Part shown: positions 54,565-64,000 of the stretch, in pieces | Layout: each line of letters starts with the position of its first letter | Numbering within the stretch: position 1 is the stretch's first letter | Source: Oncomelania hupensis | Lineage: Eukaryota > Mollusca > Gastropoda > Littorinimorpha > Pomatiopsidae | DNA length: 64,000 bases | NCBI GenBank assembly: GCA_036898135.1 | Contig: CM072512.1 | Location: forward strand, 5,974,828-6,038,827 | Direction of reading: 5' to 3' | The notes under the pieces: generated by a model | The model's input: the letters and a program-made list of their open reading frames with translations, nothing else | What the model was told of the DNA's origin: nothing | Databases searched by the model: none | Program-made: the position numbers and the translations under genes

Positions 54565-55335
54565 CATGGGTGTGAGAGGCAATGGGAATGAAGACGTGGT
54601 TGTGAGAGGTCATGGGAATAAAGACATGGGTGTGAGAGGTCATGGGAATAAAGACATGGGTGTGAGAGGCCATGGGTGTAAAGACATGGGTGTGAGAGGC
54701 CATGGGTGTAAAGACATGGGTGTGAGAGGTCATGGGAATAAAGACATGGGTGTGAAGGCCATGGGAATTAAGACATGGGTGTGAGAGGCCATGGGAATTA
54801 AGACATGGGTATGAGAGGCCATGGGAATGAAGACATGGGTGTGAGAGGCCATGGGAATAAAGACATGGGTGTGAGAGGTAAAGGGAATAAAGACATGGGT
54901 GTGAGAGGCCATGGGAATAAAGACATGGGTGTGAGAGGTAATGGGAATAAAGACATGGGTGTGAGAGGCCATGGGAATGAAGACATGGGTGTGAGAGGCC
55001 ATGGGAATAAAGACATGGGTGTGAGAGGTAATGGGAATAAAGACATGGGTGTGAGAGGCCATGGGAATGAAGACATGGGTGTGAGAGGCCATGGGAATAA
55101 AGACATGGGTGTGAGAGGCCATGGGAATAAAGACATGGGTGTGAGAGGCCATGGGAATGAAGACATGGGTGTGAGAGGCCATGGGAATAAAGACATGGGT
55201 GTGAGAGGCCATGGGAATAAAGACATGGGTGTGAGAGGCCATGGGAATGAAGACATGGGTGTGAGAGGCCATGGGAATAAAGACATGGGTGTGAGAGGCC
55301 ATGGGAATGAAGACATGGGTGTGAGAGGCAATGGA
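54565..55335. repeat. 30-bp minisatellite, about 26 units
   Basis: Units of ACATGGGTGTGAGAGGCCAT + GGGAATAAAG. Each unit is ten codons, so ORFs persist on both strands: MGVRGHGNKD repeats on plus and SHTHVFIPMA repeats on minus. Units differ at a few fixed positions (GCC/GGT/GGC; AATAAAG/AATGAAG). There is no sign of a start region, splice sites or a domain, so it is a repeat and not a gene. Confidence 0.9.
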
Positions 55336-55735
55336 ATTAAGAGTGGTGGGGCAATAAAATGGAGGAGTGGGGTGATCAGAGAGAAAGAGACGGAACGTAG
55401 ATGTCACGGGTCGATCAGAGGGGAACGTCACTTGTGCGACAATCAAAACAGCAGAACTAGTTGAAATGAGTGCCAGGCAAAAAAAATGATTGTCATGGAT
55501 AACAAACAACAGGTGGAAAGAAACCCAAGATCAACTGAGAAACGAGTGTAAATCTGGAAACACCAGCTGATAGATGCACAGGCACAGTACAGCGGTATGA
55601 TAATAGATTATGGATTTCACAATGTTTAGGTCATTTTAAGAAAAAAACAACAGCATTACAACAACGAGCATTCGGCGAAGAAGTACCTGCGCGGTAAAAG
55701 AGGACATTGTCTTCCTCCTCATCACCATCATCATC
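55336..55735. other. Unassigned sequence
   Basis: No feature is seen. Confidence 0.45.
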
Positions 55736-55739
55736 ATTT

Positions 55740-55860
<121 letters not shown>

Positions 55861-55861
55861 C

Positions 55862-56658
55862 TACTTACTATCCTAACCTATCCTATCTCGTAACTCGAAA
55901 GTCTTTGGGGCACACAGATGATCGTTAAACCAGCGTATTCCATCTTACTCTGTCCTCAGCAATCCTCAAGATTTCGCTCAGGTGCCAAGCCAGTCCATTC
56001 TCGAATGTTTTCCTCCCAACTCTTTTTCTCCCTCCCTCTTCTTCTGCAGCCTTGCTCCGTACCTTGCAGGGTGGTCTTTGCAAGGTCTGATGCTCTGTTG
56101 ACGTGGCCATACCATCGGAGTTTCAGTTTCTTCACCTGTGCGAGAATAAGTCACCGAGTTGTCCAGTGGCTCGTGTAATGGTCTATCGGACTTCTTCTTT
56201 GATATTGTGCTAGGAAGTGCCCAGAATCTTCTGTAGCACCTCATCTCCATGCTTTGTATTCTTCGTTGTAGGTCAGCTGAGCGGGTCCATGTTTTGCTAG
56301 CGAATAGAAAGATGGAGATGACAAAGGAGCGCAGCAACTTTACCTTGGAGTGTAGACTTATGGTCCTGTCTTTCAAATGGGCTTCAACCTTGTCACGACA
56401 GTTGTTTGTGCTGTCTTGGAGAGGACTCCTTTCGGAACCCATTGTCTGATACAATTGCTTCTAAATATTTGAAGCTATTCACCGTGTTGAGGGATTGGCT
56501 TGGACTTTGAGGTCAGTGTTGATGACATTGGTGTTGTTGGTCATTATTTTGGTCTTTTCTGCACTTATTTCCATTCCAAAGGCTCTGGAGGTGGTGCCAA
56601 GCCTCTGTACCAGCTGCTCAAAATCTTGTTCCTCTCCAGCCAATCCATCAAAACAAAA
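55862..56658 (-). pseudogene. RTE-like LINE 3' part (copy J)
   Basis: This is the second longest copy of the family. Minus-strand frames give DGLAGEEQDFEQLVQRL just after the RT catalytic box (56479-56655), then SLHSKVKLLRSFVISIFLFA, RRIQSMEMRCYRR and an EWTGL-like end in shifted frames (55925-56454). The catalytic FADD itself is cut off by the truncation. The tail is CCTATC pentamers at 55866-55890. At least three frameshifts. Confidence 0.8.
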
Positions 56659-57505
56659 ATCTTGCACTGCACAATTTCGTCATATCCTTCAAGGCTGAAA
56701 AGATTCAATGTTATACTGTTGTTGTTTTTTATTTTTATTTAGTGCGCTTTCCGGCCAATGCAGCAGCTTAGGAGCATGGGTCTTTAAAGGTTTCAATGGA
56801 TTAGAATTTCACCTAACCTGGCTTTTTTCCATTTCTCTTCGTCAAGAATTTTGATGAGGATGTTAGAGGCACTGACAGAGCAACATTTGAACGGGAAATA
56901 ACCCTGTCAAAACGTTCCAACCTACTGTAGGTGTGGGATACATACTAGAGCAAAGTGGTGTAGCTACAGCTGAATCCACCAATACGGATTAAGCGGCAAA
57001 GTGGAGGAAGAGAATCCTGTCAGTTCCACCCTGTTGCATGTAGCGAGCATCTATAAGTGGACCATTGTTGGGAATCAGCGGAAATGTGCCAATTCAGAGG
57101 GAGAGAGGAGTTCCCTGGGAAGGGGTTTGGCAAGATGACACTGAGCGATGACGAGGCCTCAAACATGTTGTGAGGCGGATTGTGGGCACCCCTGGTAAAC
57201 TGCTTACACCGTACTTGTTGATTTTGACAAATTTGAATTTCATATTTTAAAATTTATATTCGTCACCCAGGCAGGACCAAAAAAAATCGCTTCACCTTTT
57301 GCAGCGTAAGCGCGTCAGCCTCAGAGAAGCGTCACTACAGGACGAGAGGGAATATGAACGGATTGCTTTCAGTTTGGGTTGTTTTGTTTGTATGTGGAGT
57401 AGTCAAATAAGGCACGTGACTTCCGGATACATACGGAGGGATGGATGAGGTAGGGAAGATCACTCACTCAAGTAACCCGTTTCCTCGTCTAGAACTGGAG
57501 CGTCA
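56659..57505. other. Unassigned sequence
   Basis: A TTTATTTAGTGCGCTTTCCG piece at 56735 faintly resembles the start of family D. The rest, about 800 bases, is unmatched. Confidence 0.45.
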
Positions 57506-57565
57506 GGATCTTTAAAGTCCGTGCGTTGGCATGCATGCGTGCACAGAATAGACTTCGGTTTATTG
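57506..57565 (+). repeat. Dispersed repeat family D, 3' block
   Basis: GTCAGGATCTTTAAAGTCC, GCATGCATGCGTGCACAGA and ACTTCGGTTTAT match 51803-51868. Confidence 0.65.
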
Positions 57566-57566
57566 C

Positions 57567-57667
57567 ATCAGTGTATCGTCAGTCTCATCAGTGTATCGTC
57601 AGTCTCATCAGTGTATCGTCAGTCTCATCAGTGTATCGTCAGTCTCTTCAGTGTATCGTCAGTCTCA
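57567..57667. repeat. 20-bp tandem repeat, five copies
   Basis: CATCAGTGTATCGTCAGTCT repeated five times, directly at the end of the family D block. Confidence 0.95.
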
Positions 57668-58405
57668 TCCGAAAGTGTAATATAATATGCTAGGAACTAG
57701 TGACTCCTTGTGTGTTCCAAGAGGAAATCAAATCCTTTGACCATTAGTGTTGTCCACCCTTTGTCCTGAAGTCTATGGTCTGTTCTTGCGCCGCACTCTT
57801 ACCAGCCCAAAGAGCTACTCAAGGCGGTGACCACCAACATCCAGCATAAAGAAGACAACTGTTGACGTGAAGATCGAACCGCGTCAGTCGACTAAGGTGC
57901 AAACTTGCTCCAGGCTCGCGCACTGTTCAACGTTAATTAACCAGCGCATAATCACACATCTTGTGAATTCATTAATCATAGACAACAAAATGATCGGTAG
58001 TCCCAATCCATGGAACTTGTTTTCCTTTGGGTTGATCACACAATCAGTTTACTAAACCCCCGACCTCTCTTCAAACATAATTTGCTAATACATTCTTTCA
58101 CACCCGCCAGCTTTGTTGATGCCACTGGGATGTGAGAGTGAGTGAAATGAGAGAGGGGTGGGGGGAGATAGAGAGCGAGAGAGACAGACAAATAAATATC
58201 TACACTAGGTGGGGGAGGGGAAGGGAGGTCATAAGAATTCCTCTGAGTGTTGCGTGTGTTTGTGGATGAGAGAGCGAAACAGAGTGTGTGGAGAGTGTGT
58301 GAGAGAGAACATTGGAGACCAATGTGTGTGTGCGTGAGAGAGAGAGAGGGAGAGAGAGAGGGGGGAGGGAGGGAGAGAGTGAGAGAGAGACAGAGAGAGA
58401 TCACA
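57668..58405. other. Unassigned, with GA-rich stretches
   Basis: GA-rich sequence at 58150-58185 and 58335-58400. A CCCAAAGAGCTACTCAAGGC piece at 57808 resembles family D. Confidence 0.5.
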
Positions 58406-58409
58406 GACT

Positions 58410-58906
58410 GTGGCGGACAAGAATGACACTGCAAAAGGACATTACTATGGATTTTCCGGAATAGCTGTATCACGAGTTCTTGCTGAAGAAAACGCGGAGT
58501 CGCTGACAGATAACAAAAGTCACAATATTTATAAGGACTTATACACTTTCTTTCTTTTGTGCCTAATGGGCATTAGCGCAGCCACAAATAGATGAGATCA
58601 AGTGGAGTATTGGCCTTCACACTCAATTCCCACGAGGACTGTTATTTTTCGATTTTATTCCTCAGAACAGAGATTTTAAGTATTTATCCCTTGCAAGGTG
58701 GCAAGTATAGTGAAAGCACAAAAAGGTTGCCGGCTTCTAGTGTCATGACACCCCTTGAAAGTTACTGCCACAAACTTGCATCGAATGCCAGCCGAGAATT
58801 CAGCCCGGTGCACTCCAAAAAGCGGAAGACGAAGTGCCAGGCTGGGAGAACATACGTCCTCCCAGATGGAAAACGTTCTGCAGGTCTATTTGCAAAAAAA
58901 AATTAA
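58410..58906 (+). other. Two adjoining unrecognised ORFs
   Basis: Frames 58410-58595 (61 codons) and 58592-58906 (104 codons) overlap by four bases. The second contains a basic stretch (HSKKRKTKCQAGRTYVLPDG) and ends GLFAKKN. A good acceptor-like tract (pyrimidine-rich, ending TTCCTCAG at 58668) lies inside it, so part could be an exon. No domain is recognised and no donor is convincing. I leave this as a possible host or element remnant. Confidence 0.25.
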
Positions 58907-59344
58907 TAAATTAAATTAAAATCCGAATTTCGATCCCGTAAATATAACTAGAACTCACCATATCTTATACCTCTGTTGCAGCTTCGTTCTCGTATCAAAA
59001 GGCTTCGAGTCTATAACGAAGTGTACGCCTAAACACAGACTATGCTTCATCGACTTTGAAACTGTCTTTGTGCAAAGGTAAAGGTCGGTTCCCGTGGAAA
59101 TTGGTCTAGTGTCTCCAGTTCAGTTGTGTTAATGTGGGTCTCGTATTTAAATTTTAAGCCGAGATGATAAGAGAATTGTCGATTGCGTGTCATCGTCGTC
59201 TTCTCGCCATCTGGAGCTCAACCTCTGGAGAATGATGGAAGAGGCAAGGACAGCAGCCAATGACAAAACAGGACAGAGCCAGAAGGGAGAGAATCCAGGA
59301 TAACGTAAAAAATCACCAACAGCCCCATAGAAATGGATTACATG

Positions 59345-59345
<1 letters not shown>
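58907..59345. other. Unassigned sequence
   Basis: No feature is seen. Confidence 0.45.
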
Positions 59346-59346
<1 letters not shown>

Positions 59347-59399
<53 letters not shown>

Positions 59400-59435
59400 A
59401 GAGAGAGAGGGGGGAGGAGAGAGAGAGAGAGATTA
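59347..59435. repeat. (GA)n microsatellite
   Basis: GA units with GGGAG interruptions. Sequence from 59436 to 59685 is unassigned. Confidence 0.95.
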
Positions 59436-59682
59436 CGAAATGTCAATAACCTAATAGACATGGAAGTCTTCTCATCACATTGACAAAAAATGGTTAGTAG
59501 ATGGCAACGCGATCGCCTACGAGAAGACAACGGGCATGCCACAAAACACAAACTCATTCAATTATTTAAAATGTTTAGGTTTTGTTTCCTCTCACGCTTT
59601 CTTTAAAAAAACAACCTAATTAAATAAGATATGCTGTAACGCCAATACGAATAGAAAATCAATTAAGACTTGATAAGATAAG

Positions 59683-59685
<3 letters not shown>

Positions 59686-59751
<66 letters not shown>

Positions 59752-59753
59752 GC
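59686..59753. repeat. (AAT)n microsatellite upstream of a LINE
   Basis: About 22 AAT units, with a second short AAT run at 59759-59772 touching LINE copy K. Confidence 0.95.
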
Positions 59754-59777
59754 CAAAAATATAATAATAATAAGTCA

Positions 59778-60085
59778 TTTTACAACATGATGACCTGCGC
59801 ACAGTGGTGAAGAAACAGAAGCTCCGATGGTATGGCCACGTCACCAGAGCATCAGGCCTTGCAAAGACCATCCTGCAAGGCAGGGTGCAAAGAGGCAGAA
59901 GAAGAGTGAGAAAGAACAATAGTTGTGAGGACAACATTCAAGAATGGACTGGCTTGACACTGAGCGAAGCCATGAGGGTTAGTGAGGACAGAGAAAGGTG
60001 GAGTATACTGGTTAAACGATCATCTGTGGTGCCCTAACGACCTTCGAGTTACAGGATGGGATAAGATAGGTTAGGATAGGATAGG
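59778..60085 (+). pseudogene. RTE-like LINE 3' end (copy K)
   Basis: The frame 59804-60037 reads KKQKLRWYGHVTRASGLAKT, VQRGRRR, a decayed KNNSCEDNIQEWTGL and a DRERWSILVKRSSVVP end. A GGATA-type tail lies at 60055-60087. The 5' break falls where the (AAT)n begins, as in copy E. Confidence 0.8.
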
Positions 60086-61015
60086 AAAAAAAATTATTTT
60101 ATAAAGCGCAAATTCATACTGACAGTTTGCTGTAAGCTCTCAAACGCATTGACACACATGCGTGCGCATGTTTAACATCACAAAAAACCCAAAATGCGTT
60201 TTTGAAGAAGCCATTACAGTATAAACATGCAGATAAATACAGCATAGATAATAAAACAGTCAAATACAAAAATACGCATGGATCGTCCAAACAGGTCAGA
60301 TCAGATCAGATCAGATCGGACCGGATCACATCAGATCAGACCAGACCAGAATATAATTTCACCAACATTGAAAACATGCACAGAAGAAGAACTGAGAGTA
60401 CGCGAAATCCAACTAGTAACAGACGAGATGAGATGAGACAAGACAACAGAAAACAACAAAAGGGAAGAGTATTTAGCTGAACAAAATACACACAAATTCA
60501 CACGAGAGACGACAGAGAAAGAGAGTAACACGAAAATCGAACTGACAGCAAACAAGACAAGACCAGAGAAGAGGAGAGCAGAGACAAGCGAGATGAGACG
60601 AGATAAATTGAGAGGACTAATACTGACAGGTGCAACAAAAAACGACAAAGATCAGATCAGAGAAGTTCACAATGATTATAATTGTAAAGAGAGCTGAAGA
60701 ATGAAGAAGATTTAAACCGGAACTCCACGCAAAAGCAAAAAGAATAGAAAAACAGGGCAATGAATTATAATAATGGCAAACAAATCAACACAGATAAATA
60801 TCTAAAAGATAAGTTCATTTCGACACCCCCCCCCCCCCACCAAAAAATAAAAAATAAAAAAATTACACAACAACAAAAGCAAACTTCAGAGCTCAGCTCT
60901 TCATTGGGCAGACAAGTCACAACATAGAAGGGGTGGCAGGGATGGACCTACATCAACACTGAACCAACAGAGCAATCAGAAAGAAAGTGGAATAATGTCC
61001 ATTACTATCATTTTC
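60086..61015. other. Unassigned, partly purine-rich, with (GATCA)n
   Basis: A GATCA pentamer repeat lies at 60296-60345 and drifts into GACCAGACCAG. A related GAGATGAGACGAGAT patch is near 60590. A C run lies at 60827-60839. Confidence 0.6.
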
Positions 61016-61016
61016 A

Positions 61017-61083
61017 CCACAGGATTAGAACCTGGGATCTCGTGTGCCAGGCCAACGGCTTTACCACTGAACTAATGTCGTGG

Positions 61084-61089
<6 letters not shown>
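61017..61089 (-). repeat. tRNA-like SINE head
   Basis: On the minus strand a box A-like TTAGTTCAGTGGTAAAGC is followed by GTTGGCCTGGCACACGAG and a box B-like CAGGTTCTAATCCTG. The acceptor stem is broken. It is probably a SINE head or tRNA pseudogene. Confidence 0.5.
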
Positions 61090-61149
<60 letters not shown>

Positions 61150-61195
61150 AGAGAGAGGAAGGGAGGGAGGGAGGGAGGTAGAGAGGGAGGGAGGG
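61086..61195. repeat. (GA)n and GGGA repeats
   Basis: Pure GA at 61086-61145, then GGGAGGGAGGGA. Sequence to 61540 is unassigned, with a G run at 61363-61372. Confidence 0.95.
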
Positions 61196-61542
61196 TCTGA
61201 GGGTGGTGGAGATAGGAGTTGCGGATAAGGGTAGAGTTATGAACTAGTTTGAAGACGACGAGGGAAGAAGACTGATCGTCAGAAAATGAAGAAGCATAAA
61301 AAGATTGTGCCGAGAGCGATGGAAATTGATTGAAGAAAGTGGTGACAAGATTAAAAAGACAGGGGGGGGGGGGTAGGGGGAGTAAAGTGGGGAGAGAACA
61401 TGCTTGCAAACGAAGAGGGTGGCGCAATGACATATTTTCCGCTGGGAAACGAAGGAAAGTAGGCGGCTATTCAGATCAAACCGATCTCTTCCCATGCGAC
61501 AGCCGATGTCTCTGTCTCCCCTAACTGTGTTGACTAGAAAAA

Positions 61543-61543
61543 G

Positions 61544-61611
<68 letters not shown>

Positions 61612-61632
61612 GAGACAGACAGACAGACAGAA
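61543..61632. repeat. (GA)n then (GACA)n microsatellite
   Basis: GA units to 61586, then GACA units with one GA interruption. Confidence 0.95.
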
Positions 61633-61749
61633 ATCTGTATGCGCATGTATGCTGAAGGGACGTGTGGGGGGGGGGGAAGGGTAAGGGGAGTGCGCGATGT
61701 TTGTTGAAATATATACAGTATATATTTGGGGGAATATACGTAATTAACA

Positions 61750-61883
61750 TTTGTACAGCGCCCCTCCTCACTAGAGCTCATAGCGCTTAACAGAAGAAAA
61801 ATAAATTATTAAATAAATAAATATAATAATAATAATAATAATAATAATAAGAATAATAAGAATAATAAGAATAATAAGAATAA

Positions 61884-61926
<43 letters not shown>

Positions 61927-62040
61927 AAATACGTAAATAAACGAAGCGAAGCAAAACATGTAATACCAAATCAGAACATACCCATAAACATACACACGCA
62001 CATACACACACACCCTCACACACACACACAAAGATGGCGG
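61750..62040. repeat. AT-rich compound repeats and a CA tract
   Basis: A TACAGCGCCCCTCCTCACTA/GAGCTCATAGCGCTTAAC piece (61754-61793) resembles SINE tails. AAT units, GAATAATAA units and AAAT units follow to 61928, and a CA tract at 61990-62030. Confidence 0.8.
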
Positions 62041-62618
62041 CTTGTTGATAGGTCTGGTCACGTGACTGTAACGTCAGTCCGACCAAGAGAATAGGACGTC
62101 AGTGGTTGTCACAAGAGGCGAGTTTAGACCCTGCAGTAAGGCTTCACGCCTCTAAAAGTTCATCCGTCTTTGGCCTTTGTAACTTAAAGTCTAGGCCTAG
62201 CAGACGACAACCGTTAGGATTGTTCTAAGCATATGTAGGGAAATCTTCGCTAGATAGGCAGTGGCATAATTCAGCTGACCTATATCCGTCATCCCCCGCG
62301 CATGCACAAAGATTCTTGGGAAATCGCGGGCTTTAGCTGCCCACACAGTTAACGTGAGTTTTTGTTAAAACCTCACCTGAGAAGGACGGACGCGCTGAAA
62401 GATCTCTCTTAGAAGACTACGCAGGTGACGTGTGAAATCCAATTAATCACAGTATAGCCATAGCCTCACATTGTCAAAAAGGTAAATGATCGATATTTTG
62501 TTTCACCGCGATTTATTGATATTATTATTGGATTATGTTTGTGAAGTCTTGCCATGTTTTATTATTGTAAATGTTAGTAAATCTTTGCTTGACCACGTGG
62601 CTGCGGTTATTTTTAGCC

Positions 62619-62751
<133 letters not shown>

Positions 62752-63085
62752 AGATGGAGATTCCATTGGACCACAGACTTAGAAGATTGTTCGCCTCGTG
62801 TCTGTATAAGTGAAGACGATCTCGCTGAGGGTTGTTTCTCCCACTAGAGCAGTGAGACGCTCTGCACACCCTTTGTAAGCAAGGCATTGCAGAAACTCGT
62901 CTTATGTTTTGCAGACGAGCAGGCTTGGTCAGCGGCAGGAGATAGACCCCATTGATAGTCACCCCGGACACGCGGCCTGCAATTGAGCAGAGAGCACTCA
63001 ACAAACAAGACGAGGAGACAACATCACCGCACCTCGACGCACAAGTTAAGTCCATAGAACAAGTGCATGAACACTGATCTATAGG

Positions 63086-63707
63086 GACTGTGCGGTAGTA
63101 CACAAGAAATGCCGACCTCGACTGTACTGCCTTCAGAAACTCCGTTCTTTGAACATCACCCAACCCATTCTTTCTTCTTTTTATCGGTATTTTATTGAAT
63201 CAGTTTTGACTTCTGGTTTTATCTGCTGGTTTGGAGGGCTAAGTGTAAAGAACAAGAGGGTGCTTGACAGATTGGTGAGAGTGTGTGCGAGAGTGACGGG
63301 TGAAAGACAAAACAGTTTGAGAGAACTGCATGAATACCGTGTGGTGAGGAAGGCGGGAGTGGTTATGAAAGACACTTCACATGTTTTAGCAAAGCATTAT
63401 GAAATGTTGCCCTCTGGTCGCAGACTGCGTATGCCTAAATGTTCTCTTGTAAGAACAAAAAATAGTTTTATTTCAAAATCTATTGAGTTTTTAAATAAGC
63501 GCTAAGTAATATTTTTGTATATAAGATTTTGATGTTTGTGATTATGTTTGAGATGTCATTTCATACTGGAAATTTACTATAGATGTAGTCTACTGTGTAC
63601 TTGTTTTATCTATGTATGTATTGTTTTAATGTTTCATACCGATCAGCAATTGTATGTCATAATTTCTCTGTTGAGATAATAAAGTATTCTTGAACTTGAA
63701 CTTGAAC
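63086..63707 (+). pseudogene. L2-like LINE 3' end inserted in the LTR
   Basis: The frame is open from about 63100: RLYCLQKLRSLNITQPIL, FYRYFIESVLTSGFICWFGG, LDRLVRVCARVTGERQNSL, then MLPSGRRLRMP and NSFISKSIEFLNKR to the stop at 63505. These are the same ordered blocks as in the LINE at 33891. A 200-base AT-rich 3' region follows with AATAAAG at 63678 and a tail of CTTGAA repeats (63687-63707). The LTR resumes after it. It is 5'-truncated past the RT catalytic box and inactive. No clear target duplication was found, and the left boundary is uncertain by about 20 bases. Confidence 0.75.
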
Positions 63708-64000
63708 TCTTCCTGAAAAAAGAACATTAGGCAAAACCAGAACAAAGCCCACGGATGACTCAGTAGCAAATATCGAGTACACTAGCAGATTAGATCCATC
63801 AAAGATCTACCCATTCTCCGAACCACTCGAAGTGACTTTTGAACTGTTAAGTTAATCCTAGTTATATTACGTTTTGGACATTTAAGTTAATGTAGTGATT
63901 AGATAATTAGATATAGAGTAGAGGAAATAAATGTGTGATATTTACTGTTAACAATTGGCTGGACTACCTATGGTTCATAGCCGTGCGAGAGCTAGTGTGT

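Noticed and set aside
54730..55509. 259-codon ORF as a repetitive protein gene
   Set aside because: Exact product of a 30-bp minisatellite, open on both strands; no start context, splice sites or non-repeat domain.
57567..57667. CRISPR-like array of five 20-bp repeats
   Set aside because: Units are contiguous without spacers; this is a simple tandem repeat.

Overview
This is a non-coding, repeat-saturated stretch of an animal genome. It has no bacterial-style gene layout. Instead it holds several lineages of LINEs, polymerase III-type SINEs, a long-terminal-repeat (LTR) retrotransposon, two MITEs, and a very high density of microsatellites and minisatellites. The element mix (a Gmr1-like Ty3/gypsy element with a SCAN-like Gag, short-tailed RTE-like LINEs, tRNA/5S-type SINEs) and the microsatellite load suggest a marine invertebrate, most likely a mollusc (a gastropod would fit). 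That is inference; nothing here proves the species.

Layout. 0-8 kb: fragments of one LINE C-terminus (106-235 and 1428-1810, minus), a 336-bp TA-flanked MITE (2237-2572), RTE-like LINE 3' ends (3905-5152), a tRNA/5S-type SINE (5409-5707), and an RTE-like copy broken by two later insertions (7217-7964). 8-15 kb: a decayed LINE endonuclease (8440-8910), TG-rich and polypurine tracts (10.5-11.7 kb), a second tRNA/5S SINE, and a large AAT/ATT inverted microsatellite. 15.5-18 kb: the best-preserved LINE (endonuclease end, complete RT, C-terminus; one frameshift), set inside a minisatellite. 19.7-32 kb: more RTE-like 3' ends, a solo LTR that splits a third tRNA/5S SINE, tRNA-derived SINEs (one with an intact tRNA-like fold), a mariner-type MITE, and a 73-codon ORF with a signal-peptide-like start. 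32.4-35.6 kb: an L2-like LINE inside a 36-bp minisatellite. 36-40 kb: the least repetitive stretch, with one possible host exon (37656-37784).

40.2-47.4 kb holds the main element: a 7.19-kb LTR retrotransposon on the minus strand with two 1,519-bp LTRs at a constant offset, a perfect 5-bp target duplication, and Gag, protease and integrase in one open frame, followed by RNase H in another frame. Integrase lies before RNase H, the order of the Gmr1 group, and almost all of the reverse transcriptase is missing. The element therefore looks young but cannot copy itself. 47.9-55.3 kb carries a 28-bp minisatellite with a 335-bp higher-order repeat and a 30-bp minisatellite. 55.8-60.1 kb has further RTE-like ends. 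From 62.1 kb to the end lies a diverged LTR of the same lineage, broken by a (TA)n run and an L2-like LINE.

No complete host gene can be supported. The story of the window is successive, nested retroelement insertion, often into or beside simple repeats. All alignments were made by eye, so element boundaries are approximate except where a target duplication or LTR end fixes them.
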